Below, in pieces: positions 29,840-40,669 of a stretch of 62,059 bases of DNA (its first letter is position 1; every line of letters begins with the position of its first letter). The stretch spans positions 1 through 62,059 of the forward strand of contig JAQMWT010000083.1 in assembly GCA_029834535.1 (NCBI GenBank), given 5' to 3'. A program made the translations under genes and the position numbers. Origin of the DNA: Chrysophaeum taylorii. Its lineage: Eukaryota; Sar; Pelagophyceae; Pelagomonadales; Pelagomonadaceae. The notes under the pieces are model-generated. The model made no database searches. It was not told the DNA's origin and was given only the letters and a program-made list of their open reading frames with translations.

Positions 29840-31923
29840 TAAGCCGTCCGGCAAGGGATCCGGCAAGGGCGCGCCGCGGGACTCGAAGAAGCTCGGGGCG
29901 CTGTGTATGGAATTTGCTCGCCTCTCGGATTGCGCCTTCAAAATTCCCGAGGTCCTGGCCTCGGTCGTCGAGGTTTTCGCCGGCCTAAATCGTCCGAGCG
30001 ACGACGTGGAACTCGCGTCCGAACTCTTCATTCGCGACCTGCGCTCAGAGATAAGCGTCCTTCACGAGACGGCCGTCGCCCTCGCGTTGGGCTACGGTGA
30101 CGTCGCTGGCACGGCAATGGACACGTCGCCGCTCGACGGCAAAGATATCGCTACCACCCACGTTCGCGTCAGTCAAACGCGGCGGCGAGACGGAGAACTG
30201 GACGCACAGCGCGTACGAGATCTCCGACCTGAGCGCCGCTGGCGAGGCCAAGGCGATCGCCAATCGGTTCGGCGACCTGAGTTGAGCGCTCCAGCTCGTT
30301 CGTCCAGCTCGTTCGTCAAGTTCACCAGGAGCGCTACGGAACCGACGTTGCGACGGTTCTCGAGCTCCAGCCAGCTTCCTTCAGAGTCTGCCAGGGTAAT
30401 CCACAACTCGTCGTCGCGACCGCCGAGTGCGAAGCCTTCGACACCGAGATCGCTACCGTACCCCCAGTTTCTCGAGATAAGATCCGGGCTGGGTCGGCGA
30501 AGCTGTCCGTCGACGGCATGTCCACGATCCGCGACGTCGCGGCCGTTCGGGCTTGGTTCTACTCTCCGACTGATTCCACCAATGATCCAGAGACCAAGAC
30601 CATGCTCGACGCGCTCCGGACCTGGGGCCGCGGCAGCACGTTCGATGGAGGGTAGTCCATGCGCTACGTTGGCGACGGGCGGCGGTCAAACAGACGTCGG
30701 AGCTCCAGAGCGCCTTCGACGGCACTAGGCGGAACTCGAGTTTAGCACCTTGAAGTTTTACAACGCCACCTTCTTCAACATATGAGCGTCGAAAGCTGCG
30801 CCGGTGTCGTCTCGTGCCAACGGGACCACATCTTTGTCCGCGCCGCCACGAGTTTTGCGGCCAAGCGCCAGCGACACGTCGCCGAAGAGGTCGCTGGTCG
30901 AACGACAACGACGGCTAGCACGCGTGATCGAGATGATGGAGAACGCCTCGCCACGCGCAGCGACGACGTTCAAGGAGCGTTGATGGAGGCGGCTCGTCGT
31001 GGTCGGCAGAACCGCAGGGCGCAGGCTGCCTCGCCGTCACCCCACCGCGGCCGTCGAGAAGGTCCTCTTCTGAGCGCCAGACGAACGACTACGCCAAGGC
31101 CCTGGAGGCCATGAAAGAGTAAAACCTGTCGTCGACGAGCATGCCCTCTTCGGGAGGACCCAGCTCTCGACGGTCAAGAAGCGAATCGACGCGGCACTTA
31201 AGCAGCTCCCGAGAGACGCTGCGCGATCGAACGTCCTCGAGGCGGACGTCGAGAGATACGTCGTAAGCACGGGCACGGGCGACCTCAAACCCAAGTCCTA
31301 CACATCGGGCAAGGACCCAACGATCGGCCAGGCCCAAGTTCCAAGGCCAACGTCGAATTCCTCGCCGCGCACCTCAAGCACGTCTACGAACAGATCAAGA
31401 CGAGCTCCTGCGAGTTGGTTGTTTGCCGAGAGGCAGTGGTCTCGGGCGAGCGTCGACGGCAGCTGCCAGTGCTTAGGACCGCGACGCCCCAGCGTGTCGA
31501 ACTCGACGCGAGGCGGCACTTGAGCGTTGACGAGCTCAAAGCCAAGGTTGAGGAGTGCCACGCGTCTCTTCACCAGCGAATGGCAGCTCGAAGCTACCGG
31601 CCATCGACGCGGGGTTGGTTGCTTCGCGCATCGAGGTTCTCTGGGTGTTGTCGGGTCATAGTCCCGGTTGCTACTGAATACCCGGCACCATCGAGGTGGT
31701 ATCCGACGAAAACACCAAGCACGGTCGCAAGAAGCTCGGGCTGGGTTGAATCGTCGTTTCCGACGACGACGGTTTCCGGGTAGTTCCGCGAACCGCCCTA
31801 CCTTCTTCAACGGCTCTCCAAGCCAGCTTTCTGGCGCCCGATGACAATGAACGCGACGACGAGGAGGAGGATGGAGAGGAGGGCGCGATGGACGTCGACG
31901 ACGACTTAGACGACTTAGAATAG
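29840..31923 (+). pseudogene. Tudor-like, acidic-tailed family member, broken (copy 2)
   Basis: Coding-like blocks occur in shifting plus frames. About 29900-30130: LCMEFARLSDCAFKIPEVLA and LFIRDLRSEISVLHETAVAL. About 30300-30650: ERYGTDVATVLELQPASFRV and DKIRAGSAKLSVDGMSTIRD. About 31100-31330: LFGRTQLSTVKKRIDAALKQ ... YVVSTGTGDLKPKSYTSGKD. Then VEFLAAHLKHVYEQIK, LDARRHLSVDELKAKVEE, a Tudor-like block IEVLWVLSG...IPGTIEVVSDENTKHGRKKL, and an acidic tail ending at TAG 31921. The last four blocks match copy 1 at 9669-10461 in the same order. Two conserved Trp codons (YW, GTGW in copy 1) are TGA here. Frame changes and stops mark it as a pseudogene. Confidence 0.55.
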
Positions 31924-32184
31924 CTGCATTCGTGAGCCTCGACGCCCGCGTTCCCCGCGGACGCCCAGAGGGAAGACCAGGACAATAGAAGTGGCCCCAG
32001 CACGCAAGAGGTGCAGTCTCTAGACGCCCGCACGACCCTCGTAGGGCCCACGAACATTCCCAATGCGCCGGATAACAACGCCATCGCTCGAACCTCGACG
32101 TCTTCGTTCGTCTCGCGCTCGCCGCGGGAAGTCTCGGCGCGTCCATCATCTTCGAGACGCTGATTGTAACTCGCGGGGCACGGA

Positions 32185-32463
32185 TTGAGTGAGGGTGCTG
32201 ACGCCACCAAGCGCGCCAACATCACGGACGATTCTAGGGAGTTCTACGCTCCCGCCAGCGGCAAGGACAAGGACGCCGACCACTACTTCCACCGCATCGC
32301 GCTTCGCGACCTCGTCGCGCTTCGCAACCTCGTCGCATTCTACCAGGGCGAGGGCGTCAAGGAGGGCAAGACGCCTATCCGACTCTTCAAACTCTGGAAG
32401 GATGGCTGCGGCGCCCAGCGTGTGCTGCCCGAACCTTCTCGAGGTCGCAACGTCGTGGACTAA
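32185..32463 (+). other. Short coding-like ORF, unrecognised
   Basis: The 92-aa ORF contains DDSREFYAPASGKDKDADHY and IALRDLVALRNLVAFYQGEG, where an 18-bp unit (CTTCGCGACCTCGTCGCG type) is duplicated at about 32305-32340. It is bounded by frame changes and follows the Tudor-like pseudogene. No family was recognised. Confidence 0.25.
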
Positions 32464-34269
32464 CCTCGACGCGGAGCTTGTCCATGGATTCGCGGCGACG
32501 AGCGACTTCGATGGCGCGTACGATACCATCGGCGAGGAAGACCGATGAACTGGTGTCGACACTAGCTGGCTGACCGCAACGAAAAGTGGGGCAGGATGCA
32601 GGTTACACCGCGAGTATCCACCCGGGAGTTCCTTTGCCGTTGACGACCCGCGCCGCGCGCGGCCTGTCTTACTCTTGCCCACCTCGTGGTCGCAGAACTC
32701 TCAACTTCGAGGGGTGGGTCCGCGACGGCTGGGGCAAGGAGACCGTCTGCGCGAGGATGCCGCCGCCACTCGCACGAGAAATGCCGCACAGCGCCGCATC
32801 AAGGCCTTCGCGAGAAGCGGGCTCGTCTCGCGGAAATATGTGGCACCGACCGCTACTGAAAAAGAAATCCGTGTCGGCGCCGTGACGGCTGGAACGTCGA
32901 GAAGGGCGAGTACTACCTCGATGGTATGAGGAGATCCGGGGCTCAGAGAACTCTCCATGGGAGTTCAAATACTCGAACACACAGGTCCTCGAGATGGTCA
33001 TCCCCCTTCCAGATGGGCGCACGGGCAACCTCGGGCTTTGCGCAACGCCGAGCGGCCGTCGCGGCACGGCCCGAGCACGAGAGCAGCGCTGTCGACTGCA
33101 TCACGGTGACATAACCCTCCTGCTGGATCAGAACCTCCTCAAATTCGTGGACCGCGCCGCCCCTTGCTCGTCCTTTTGAACACCGCGTCGCCCTTACCTC
33201 GTCGGTCTGACTTTTACCCCCGCGTACTCGTCCGGGCCACACCTTCTCACCATATGCACCGTCGTACACACCTCGCGGAAGGAAAACTTCGCCTTGCCGG
33301 ACTTTAAGACCGACACATAAGGGCCTTCCTATCCCGTCGCATGTCGATCGATTCCCTAACAAGTCTTTGTAGAGCTCTCGAGAAGAATGTGAATGTCCGA
33401 TTTTGGCCCCGCGACCTGGTTTAGCAGGAGTCCAGCTCCGCAGCATCTACCGCGCGAGGGGCCTCGCAGCTGCCTCGGGGCGAGGCTCGCTGCGCCCGAG
33501 GTCAGCGGCCCCTCAGTCATGTCGCCCACCCCCCCCCCGGCCGGCCAGGCTACCTGCACCCCTACCTGCGCGCGGCAGGACGGCGCCATCCATCAGCCTT
33601 CTTCGTCCAGGCTCTGATTTTATAGCGCGAGCTCTAGAAATAATTCTATTGTTTTGGTGTGCGAAAAGACAGAAGAAGGAAGTTCGTCCTCGTCTCGCGA
33701 CGCTGATGGGTCGAGCTCGCACCTCGCTCTCCCGCGCCCTATCTATAGCTCGCGCACTACGTATCTTCAGTCAATGCGGCAAGCGCGAGAATTATTAGTA
33801 AACTAAGTGTCGCTCGTTGCGAGCGCATAACCAGGCTGCGGGTAGCCATCCGTGTACTGTGATGGCAGCCTGCTCAAGTTCGACGCTTACCCAGGACGTC
33901 CAGCGAACTCTGCGGTCGTGCGTGCTCAAACACCAGGTCTTCCCGACTCTCTCGGAGTGCAGCGACTGATCGGCATCGGCTTCGAAGGTCCCATCAGCGT
34001 CGAATCTCCGAGCAGTGTGATGTCCGTCCAAAAGCGACGTCGAGTAAACATATTGGCCTGGGACTAGACCTTAAATCGAGTCGGTGCCGCCGAACCAGTA
34101 GTGGCGGTCGCAGGGTTGAGTGCAGTCGACAGCACGAAGATCCGATGGCATCCTTGCAACGTGCTCCGCGAAGTCGGGGTCGAGTCACAGCTTGACGATG
34201 TCGTCAGGGTTGTCCTCCAATCCTCTTGCCACCACATCGCGCGACATCTCGACGCGCGCGGCAGTGATT
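32464..34269. other. No supported gene
   Basis: Short ORFs occur in all frames with no consistent coding signal. Fragments such as RNAAQRRIKAFARSGLVSRK (32770-32830 +) look coding-like but are isolated. Confidence 0.35.
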
Positions 34270-35014
34270 CAGTCGACGCACATACCGCGCTTCAGGAGAA
34301 ACTCCCGCATGCGGTAGCCGCAGTGCCCGTCGTCCACCTCCTTCTGCCGTCGGCGTCCGCATTCCGTCATTTGCTTGTCGATAAGACTGCGCATCACGTC
34401 GGCGAAACCTGCGTCGCGTACGATCCGAAACCAAGGGGCGGTTTTTCCGAAGCCGCGACGCCAAGCCCACCCCTGTAGTGCAACGGGGCCAACAAGAGGT
34501 CGACTACCGAGTCGCCCATTCGCACCGAACAGAGCGTCGTGTCGGCTTCCGCAGGACGGAGGACAATTCCTTGGGGCCAAGAGCGACCGCCGTCAGCCGA
34601 AGAACGAGACATAATTGTCCATCCGCGCAGGAGCTCGCCCGGGATGACGCCTTCGCGATCGAGTGCTGTCGGTACAAAACCCGACGCTAGAGCTCTGTAC
34701 TCTTGCAGGTCGAAGGCGCCGAGTCCATACAAATTGCTTGGATTCTTAATATCGGTCGCGTCGACGTGGAGGTCAATCGATCAGTACTTCCAGGAGTTGG
34801 CCTGACCGGTTCTGCTTCTGACATCACCTCATTGTGTACGTCGTCCTCGTCTTCCTCGTCGTCACGCACTCCACCGTTGTCCCTTACGGAGGCCCTTCGA
34901 GCCTCTGCAGCGTCGCCTTTGCTTCAGCTACTCGCTGCTCCTCAGCACGCTTGTCGCGTTCGATCTCTTCGTTGGTACGGCGCTTTCGCTGTTGAAGGTC
35001 CCTCCCCCGAGACA
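34270..35014 (-). pseudogene. Unrecognised broken gene
   Basis: A basic, Glu/Arg-rich N-terminus begins at 35014 (MSRGRDLQQRKRRTNEEIER ... AKATLQRLEGPP). After a frame change it runs into an acidic stretch (DDEEDEDDVHNE), then YGLGAFDLQEYRALASGF ... RMGDSVVDLLLAPLHYRGGL. After another change it reads FRIVRDAGFADVMRSLIDKQ and ends CGYRMREFLLKRGMCVD at about 34272. At least two frame changes are needed. No domain was recognised; a transposon origin is possible. Confidence 0.3.
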
Positions 35015-35190
35015 TCGTTCGGTCAGTGGTCGGTCGATATTGCTTGCTCGTCAAAAAGTCTTGAGGAGCACACCTCAAAATGCTGACGTGTGACGAGCTA
35101 TTCTGGCCTCTCATTGGCTGGAGCTGACGTGTGACTACCTAAACGAACCAATCAGCGCGTTCAGATTAGCTGCGTCATAGAGCTCGCAGT

Positions 35191-36239
35191 CCTAACTACT
35201 AATCGACAGATGTTTGTCTGTCTGTCTGTCTGTTTGTTTGTTTGTTTGTCCCTCGATTTAGGGTAAGGATCAGGTAGGCGCGAGAGTAAGGATCAGGTAG
35301 GCGCGAGAGCCAGACAGTGATCCTCCAAGCCGTCTACGGCGACCTCGCAGACTATTTCCACGACCCGCGGCGGCGGCTCTTTTAGCCAGCGCGCCATTCT
35401 CACGCCCCGTCGAAACGATGTTGTCGATGCTGACAACGCGCGCATGACCGCGGCCTTTTTTTCCCGGAGACGAGGCGTCGGAGTTCTTTTCGGCCGACTA
35501 GGTTGGGTCGGAAGACGACGCCTCGCTCTTTACAGTAGAGTTTTCGACTCCCTGACAACCAACGGCATGCTGACTTTGATCGCGAGCTTAAAGTCTTCGC
35601 AACCTCGACCCGTCGCACGGCCACTGCAACGGTACCAGATACATGATTTATCGTGTCGTTGTCACCGAGGCTCCTCCAACCTGTATCGCTTAAGGCCCGC
35701 CGACGCCAAGCGATCACCAAGAGCCAGGGCCAGACGCCCCGCGAGGTCGGCGTCCTCTTTCCCAAGCCCGTCTTCTGCCACGTCCAGCTCTACGTGGCTC
35801 TCTGTCGATCGGCATCCCCGAGGATATACTCATCTGGGTCGACGACTCCACCCTACCCCACACGTACTGCGCAATACCGATAAGCCCCCTCCCGGCGTCT
35901 ACACGCGCACTGTAGGTGAACTTACTGGGACCAGGTGAACTTACTGGGGTTTGAGATTGGGACTAGGTGAACTTAGTGACCAGGTGAACTTACTGGGACC
36001 AAGTGAACTTACTGGGGTTTTAGAGCACAGGGTTTTTAGAGTAAATTCACTCAAAGGTTGGCGGCGCGTGCGGATCGAAGCAGCTTAGATTGGCGGAGGC
36101 GAGAGCGACGAGCTCAAAGGAGTTGGTGTGAGCTAGGTGAACTTACTGACCAGGTGAACTTATATGAAACTTACTGGGATTAGGTGAACTTACTGGGGTT
36201 AGAGATTGGGACTAGGTGAACTTACTGGCCTGCACTTGT
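35191..36239 (+). mobile_element. H1e: Helentron-like repeat
   Basis: This is a complete copy (1049 bp) from CCTAACTACTAATCGACAG to GGCCTGCACTTGT. It includes the TGTC microsatellite, the double AGTAAGGATCAGGTAGGCGCG unit, the decayed helicase (35320-35880) and iteron repeats (35915-36232). The 5' flank ends in T; the base after the 3' end is A. Confidence 0.8.
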
Positions 36240-36243
36240 AGAT

Positions 36244-36650
36244 ACTAACTTCAGACCTCTCTCGAGGCGTGGGAGCCAGAGCACGCGAGCCAGGTCGGAC
36301 AGGCACGAGCCGATCCGGAATCACAGAGGAAAATCACGCAGTTGGGGCAGAGGCGAGGGACGAGGACTCGTTGATGACAGACCGCCACTGCGCGCGGTCT
36401 TGTGCGAAGTCGTGCAAAAGCGTCGCAGACCGCGAACGTGTTGGTCCACGAACAATCGACCTGTCCATCGTGTTCTGCCCAACCGAGCGAACCCCATCAC
36501 AGCGCGAACTTTCCGGGTGCTAACCGGCCAGCCCGGGAGGCGAGCAGGCACCGTCTCACTCCGAGACGGCCGGGGCCGCACGGCCGGGGCCGCCGCAGGG
36601 AGCGAGCGTGTTAGGCGCCGTCCTCCATCATAACCGTACGGTTAGCGATC
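36244..36650 (-). mobile_element. LINE-B variant (subfamily 2)
   Basis: The minus-sense copy has a short tail (plus ACTAACTTCAGACCTCTC). It shares both ends with LINE-B but has a different middle, matching 43176-43563. It starts immediately beside the H1e 3' end. Confidence 0.7.
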
Positions 36651-37560
36651 GCTTCGCAGTAGATCGCAGTACAAAATCAGCCCCTTGTTCGTCCAGAGGG
36701 CGGGCCCGCTCCTGCCCTCGGCGGCGAAGCCTGCTTTTCAACCCCGAACTGCCCGCCTATGCTACCTTCTCCTCTTGCCCCATATGTGCACCTGGGGCTT
36801 TCCTCCCCTCCGACCTTTGGCAGTCGGCTACGGGGGGAAAAGCGACTTCTAAGTACTATCGCCTCTCTGTCCGGGCGAAATCTGATAATGCCAGCAGGCG
36901 GGCCAGCATAACGGATATCCTAGAAATGCGCGAATTAGAGCAGCGAGCGAGCAGCGATGACGAGGGTGACGAGGGTATGCCGATCTGGCAGTCGACGTGA
37001 GACAGAAGAGAGACGCCGGATACATGCCCAGCAACAAAGCGAGATAGCCGAAGCGCACGATGGGAAGCAAGTACAATGCAGTATGCGCTGTTGGTGCCCA
37101 TTAAGCACACTAGCATCGAGGTCGCTGTGGTAGTGGTGTTGCGGGATGGAGCATTGGGTGGCGGCGGGCGTGGCTTGCAGCGTGAGAATTAAAAAAAAAA
37201 CAAGAAGGGCGAGAGCTACAGATGACTCCACAATATTATCGTCAACAACAACAACAACGACAACAACAAGATGATCGGGGTGCGCAAAAAGACAGGCAGC
37301 GCACATCCCACGTTCGTACGATGGCCTTCTCGCGCGAAGCGGCACGCTCCAGCCGCCGCTGTCCCGCGCGCCACGGCGGCACCAGGAAAAAGCAAATCCT
37401 CGTCAAAATCGTCAGCACTGTTCACGGGCGCTCGACGGCGCGCAGCTATAACTATCTACCAGCAAGCGACACGCTCCCCGCTGGCCGCGGCGATCAAAAC
37501 TGGATATGTGCAGGGGTGCGCGGGCGCACGCGCGAACGGAGAGCCGGATTGTATCGCTGC
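36651..37560. other. NRT2-b 3' flank, no supported gene
   Basis: A coding-like fragment RRASITDILEMRELEQRASS with an acidic end (36890-37000 +) is seen without context. A CAACAACAA tract lies at 37242-37270 and an A10 run near 37190. The rest is unremarkable. Confidence 0.35.
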
Positions 37561-39021
37561 TTAGGCCTTGCCGTACATGCCGGCCGCGCGCGCGAGCGTG
37601 CCCGTCATGTGCGAATGACCGTCGATCTTGATGACAAAAGTAATGAAGGCCGAGGCGATGATGAGACAGCCGAGAGTCGCGAAACCATTTCCGAGGTTGC
37701 CGGTGAAGCCGAAGAGGAACATCATACCCCACGCAACGGCACCGATGTTACCCCACGCACCCACAACGGCGCAGACGCCGCCGAGAGCCGCCGGCTCGAC
37801 ATAGGGTACGATGGCGAACGACGTGCCCTCGGACGCCTGGACGAAGAACGAGAATACGACGAGGCACGGGATTGCGCCAGGGAGCGTTTTCATGCGAGAG
37901 AAGACGATCAGCAGCACACCTTCAAGGAACAAGCAGATTGTGTGCGCCCACATGCGCCCGCGCATGCCGGCCACCTTGTTGCCGTAGTCGGAGAAAAAAC
38001 CACCAGACGACCGAGCGAACACGTTCATCCAGCCAAACAGAGACGCAATGAGACCAGCATCGACAACACCGACGTGGAATCCTTCACCAATCGCAAAGTA
38101 CGTCGCCGCGATGTTGTTGACGTGGAGCTCGACGCCGAAACAACAGGCGTACTGGATGCCGAGGAGCCACGAGTTGATGTTCGAGAAGCCCACTTTCATC
38201 GAATCCTTGGCAGTCTTGCGCTGGAGGACGCCCGAGGCGTAGAGGTGGTTGAGGTCCCCGCGCGGCGAGTCATCCGATGACGTCCACATGCAGATCGCCA
38301 CGACGCCAGCGATGAAGGCGGGCACAATAAACGAGAGACGCCAGCCGTCGTTCTTCCCGACGCCCACGACGTTGAGCATGAAAGAGTACACCCCAACCAT
38401 GAGCATCTGGGTCACGCCGCCGCCGAGGTTGCCCCAACCGGCAGTAGTCGCGTTGGCGACGCCGACGATCTCCGCCGCAAACATCTGGGAGCTCCAGAAC
38501 TGGGTGACCACGAAGGTTGCGCCGCCAAAGCCGATCATGAAACGCACGAGCCCCAGGCCCCACACGCTTGTGACCGAGGCTCCCAGGAGCACGAAGACCG
38601 TGATCCACGCGAGCAAAAACGTCTGGCAACGCTTCGGGCCCATCTTGTCGCACAGCGGGCCGACGATGAAGCGGGTCGTAATGGTCGAGGCGACCGAGGC
38701 GATGTTGACCGCAAACACCTGCTTGAGGTTCATGCCGAGCGCGGGCCGGACAACCGGCATGAGCGGCGCGAAGGCGAACCAGCACGTGAACGCCACGAAG
38801 AACGAAAGCCACGCGTAGTGGAAGGCGCGCATGTGCGGACGCGCGAAGCTGAACAACTGGATCTCCTTGGCCTTGAAGCCCTGTTGGGGGTCCACCGGCA
38901 TCGAGCCCATCTTCCAAACGCCGGGCTCGCTCTCGGTAGCCTTGTAGCGCGCCGCGTCGTGCTGCACCACCTCCATTTTGCTCTCTTCTCCCATCTCGAT
39001 TGCCTTCATCGTGTCAGTCAT
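37561..39021 (-). CDS. Nitrate/nitrite transporter, NNP (NRT2) family, copy b
   Basis: This is an intact intronless ORF of 486 aa, a close paralogue of the copy at 25788-27242; roughly nine residues in ten are identical. It keeps all family landmarks: R117 in TTRFIVGP, GPLCDKMGPKR, TTAGWGNLGGGVTQ, R337 in NVFARSSGGFFSDYG and GAWGNIGAVAWGMMF. Differences are concentrated in the first 40 residues and the last 25 (IKIDGHSHMTGTLARAAGMY, then GKA). It has the same strand as copy a and lies 10.3 kb away, with transposons between, so a former tandem duplication pushed apart is likely. The flanking sequences of the two genes do not obviously match. The role is the same by family knowledge; the terminal differences may reflect regulation or targeting. 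Confidence 0.95.
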   Translation of the reverse strand: MTDTMKAIEMGEESKMEVVQHDAARYKATESEPGVWKMGSMPVDPQQGFKAKEIQLFSFARPHMRAFHYAWLSFFVAFTCWFAFAPLMPVVRPALGMNLKQVFAVNIASVASTITTRFIVGPLCDKMGPKRCQTFLLAWITVFVLLGASVTSVWGLGLVRFMIGFGGATFVVTQFWSSQMFAAEIVGVANATTAGWGNLGGGVTQMLMVGVYSFMLNVVGVGKNDGWRLSFIVPAFIAGVVAICMWTSSDDSPRGDLNHLYASGVLQRKTAKDSMKVGFSNINSWLLGIQYACCFGVELHVNNIAATYFAIGEGFHVGVVDAGLIASLFGWMNVFARSSGGFFSDYGNKVAGMRGRMWAHTICLFLEGVLLIVFSRMKTLPGAIPCLVVFSFFVQASEGTSFAIVPYVEPAALGGVCAVVGAWGNIGAVAWGMMFLFGFTGNLGNGFATLGCLIIASAFITFVIKIDGHSHMTGTLARAAGMYGKA

Positions 39022-39586
39022 GATGTCGGTGTTGATCCACCAGTTGTATGATTGGGACTCTCGCTGAAATATGATTTTCGCAAATTACACTACTTGGTTT
39101 TCTCTCCTTCTTCGTGACGGTTCCCACGACTTACGACGCTCCCAATATCGACTGACAATCTGGAAGTATAGAGAAGCAACCTTCTTTAAAGTGACGTGTT
39201 CTTCGCTGGAAGAATTTTTTTTTGAGCGTACTTTGGATGGCATTTGCCTTTTTCCTATTTTTTTCGCGACGGAAAATCATGGGTCCGTTGCAGAATTCCG
39301 CTTGGCCGCTAGTTAGACTATCGATATATTTTTTTTTTTCTGGCATAGTATAGAGTCCACAATGACACCAACACCTCGAACTAATCACTTGAAGTAGTGA
39401 GAACGGCAAGCGAAAGTACTTGCCGCACTATCTGCTTCAACGTATCACATTCACACAAACCTGAAAGTACCGCCAGATCCGTTATGAGGAGTGACCAGTG
39501 CATCAGAAACACTCGCACTGCTATCCTTACCCCAAACCTCTTTTTTTGACCTTTTCTTCTGACCCTTCCCTACATAACCAGCGAGG
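39022..39586. other. NRT2-b upstream region
   Basis: This is the presumed promoter and leader of NRT2-b. T-rich runs lie near 39218 and 39330. No regulatory motif was recognised. Confidence 0.4.
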
Positions 39587-39602
39587 AAGACATGCAGTTT
39601 GC

Positions 39603-39690
39603 CCGTCAGGCACATTCCTCCTACCCCACAAAACCACCCACATCTTTCATGCACCACACACACACACCCCTCTTAGCAGTCGACCTTTAA
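39603..39690 (+). mobile_element. LINE-A tail, 88 bp, with a 15-bp target duplication
   Basis: CCGTCAGGCACATTCCTCCT through TTAGCAGTCGACCTTTAA lies between perfect copies of AGACATGCAGTTTGC (39588-39602 and 39691-39705). It is upstream of NRT2-b. Confidence 0.9.
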
Positions 39691-39726
39691 AGACATGCAG
39701 TTTGCACGCACCACACTCTAAGCAGT

Positions 39727-40669
39727 CCTAACTACTAATCGACAGATGTTTGTCTGTCTGTTTGTCTGTCTGTTTGTCCCTCGATTTAGGGTAAGGATCA
39801 GATAGGCGCGAGAGTAAGGATCAGGTAGTCGCGAGAGCCAGACAGTGATCCTCCAAGCCGTCTACGGCGACCTCGCAGACTCTTTCCACGACCCGCGGCG
39901 GCTCTTTTAGCCAGCGCGCCATTCTCACGCCCCGTCGAAACGATGTTGTCGATGCTGACAACGCGCGCATGACCGCGGCCTTTTTTTCCCGGAGACGAGG
40001 CGTCGGAGTTCTTTTCGGCCGACTAGGTTGGGTCGGAAGACGACGCCTCGCTCTCAAGAGTCGAGTTTTGAACTCCCTGACAACCAACGGCATGCTGACT
40101 TTGATCGCGAGCTTAAAGTCTTCGCAACCTCGACCCGTCGCACGGCCACTGCAACGGTACCAGATACATGATCGATCGTGTTGTTGTCACCGAGGCTCCT
40201 CCAACCTGTATCCCTTAAGGACCGCCTACGCCAAACGATCAACAAGAGCCAGGGCCAGACGCCCCGCGAGGTCGGCGTCCTCTTGCCCAAGCCCGTCTTC
40301 TGCCACGTCCAGATCTACGTGGCTCTCTGTCGATCGGCAACCCCGAGGATATCCTCTTCTGAGTCGACGACTCCACCCTACCCCACACGTGCTGCGCAAT
40401 ACCGATAAGCCCCCTCCCGGCGTCTACACGCGCACTGTAGGTGAACTTACTGGGACCAGGTGAATCATCCAAGCAGCTTAGATTGGCGGAGGTGAGAGCG
40501 ACGAGCTCAAAGGAGAGTGGGGTGAGTGGATGTGAGCACGAGTGGGCTTACGCCGAACTTTTTTAAGCCGAACGGTTAGAGATTGGGACTAGGTGAACTT
40601 ACTGGGACCAGGTGAACTTACTGGGGTTAGAGATTGGGACCAAGTGAACTTACTGGCGAACTTACTGGC
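39727..40669 (+). mobile_element. H1f: Helentron-like repeat
   Basis: It starts CCTAACTACTAATCGACAG after a T and has a short microsatellite. The helicase remnant (39845-40420) has the shared lesions. It lacks part of the iteron block and the terminal TGCACTTGT, ending at ACTTACTGGC. Confidence 0.75.

Noticed and set aside
31660..31740. TGA read as Trp (alternative genetic code)
   Set aside because: The intact genes here use TGG for Trp normally, and the TGA-bearing sequence also has frameshifts.
35444..35938. 164-aa ORF recurring in H1 copies
   Set aside because: It is a wrong-frame reading across the decayed helicase; real helicase motifs appear in other frames.
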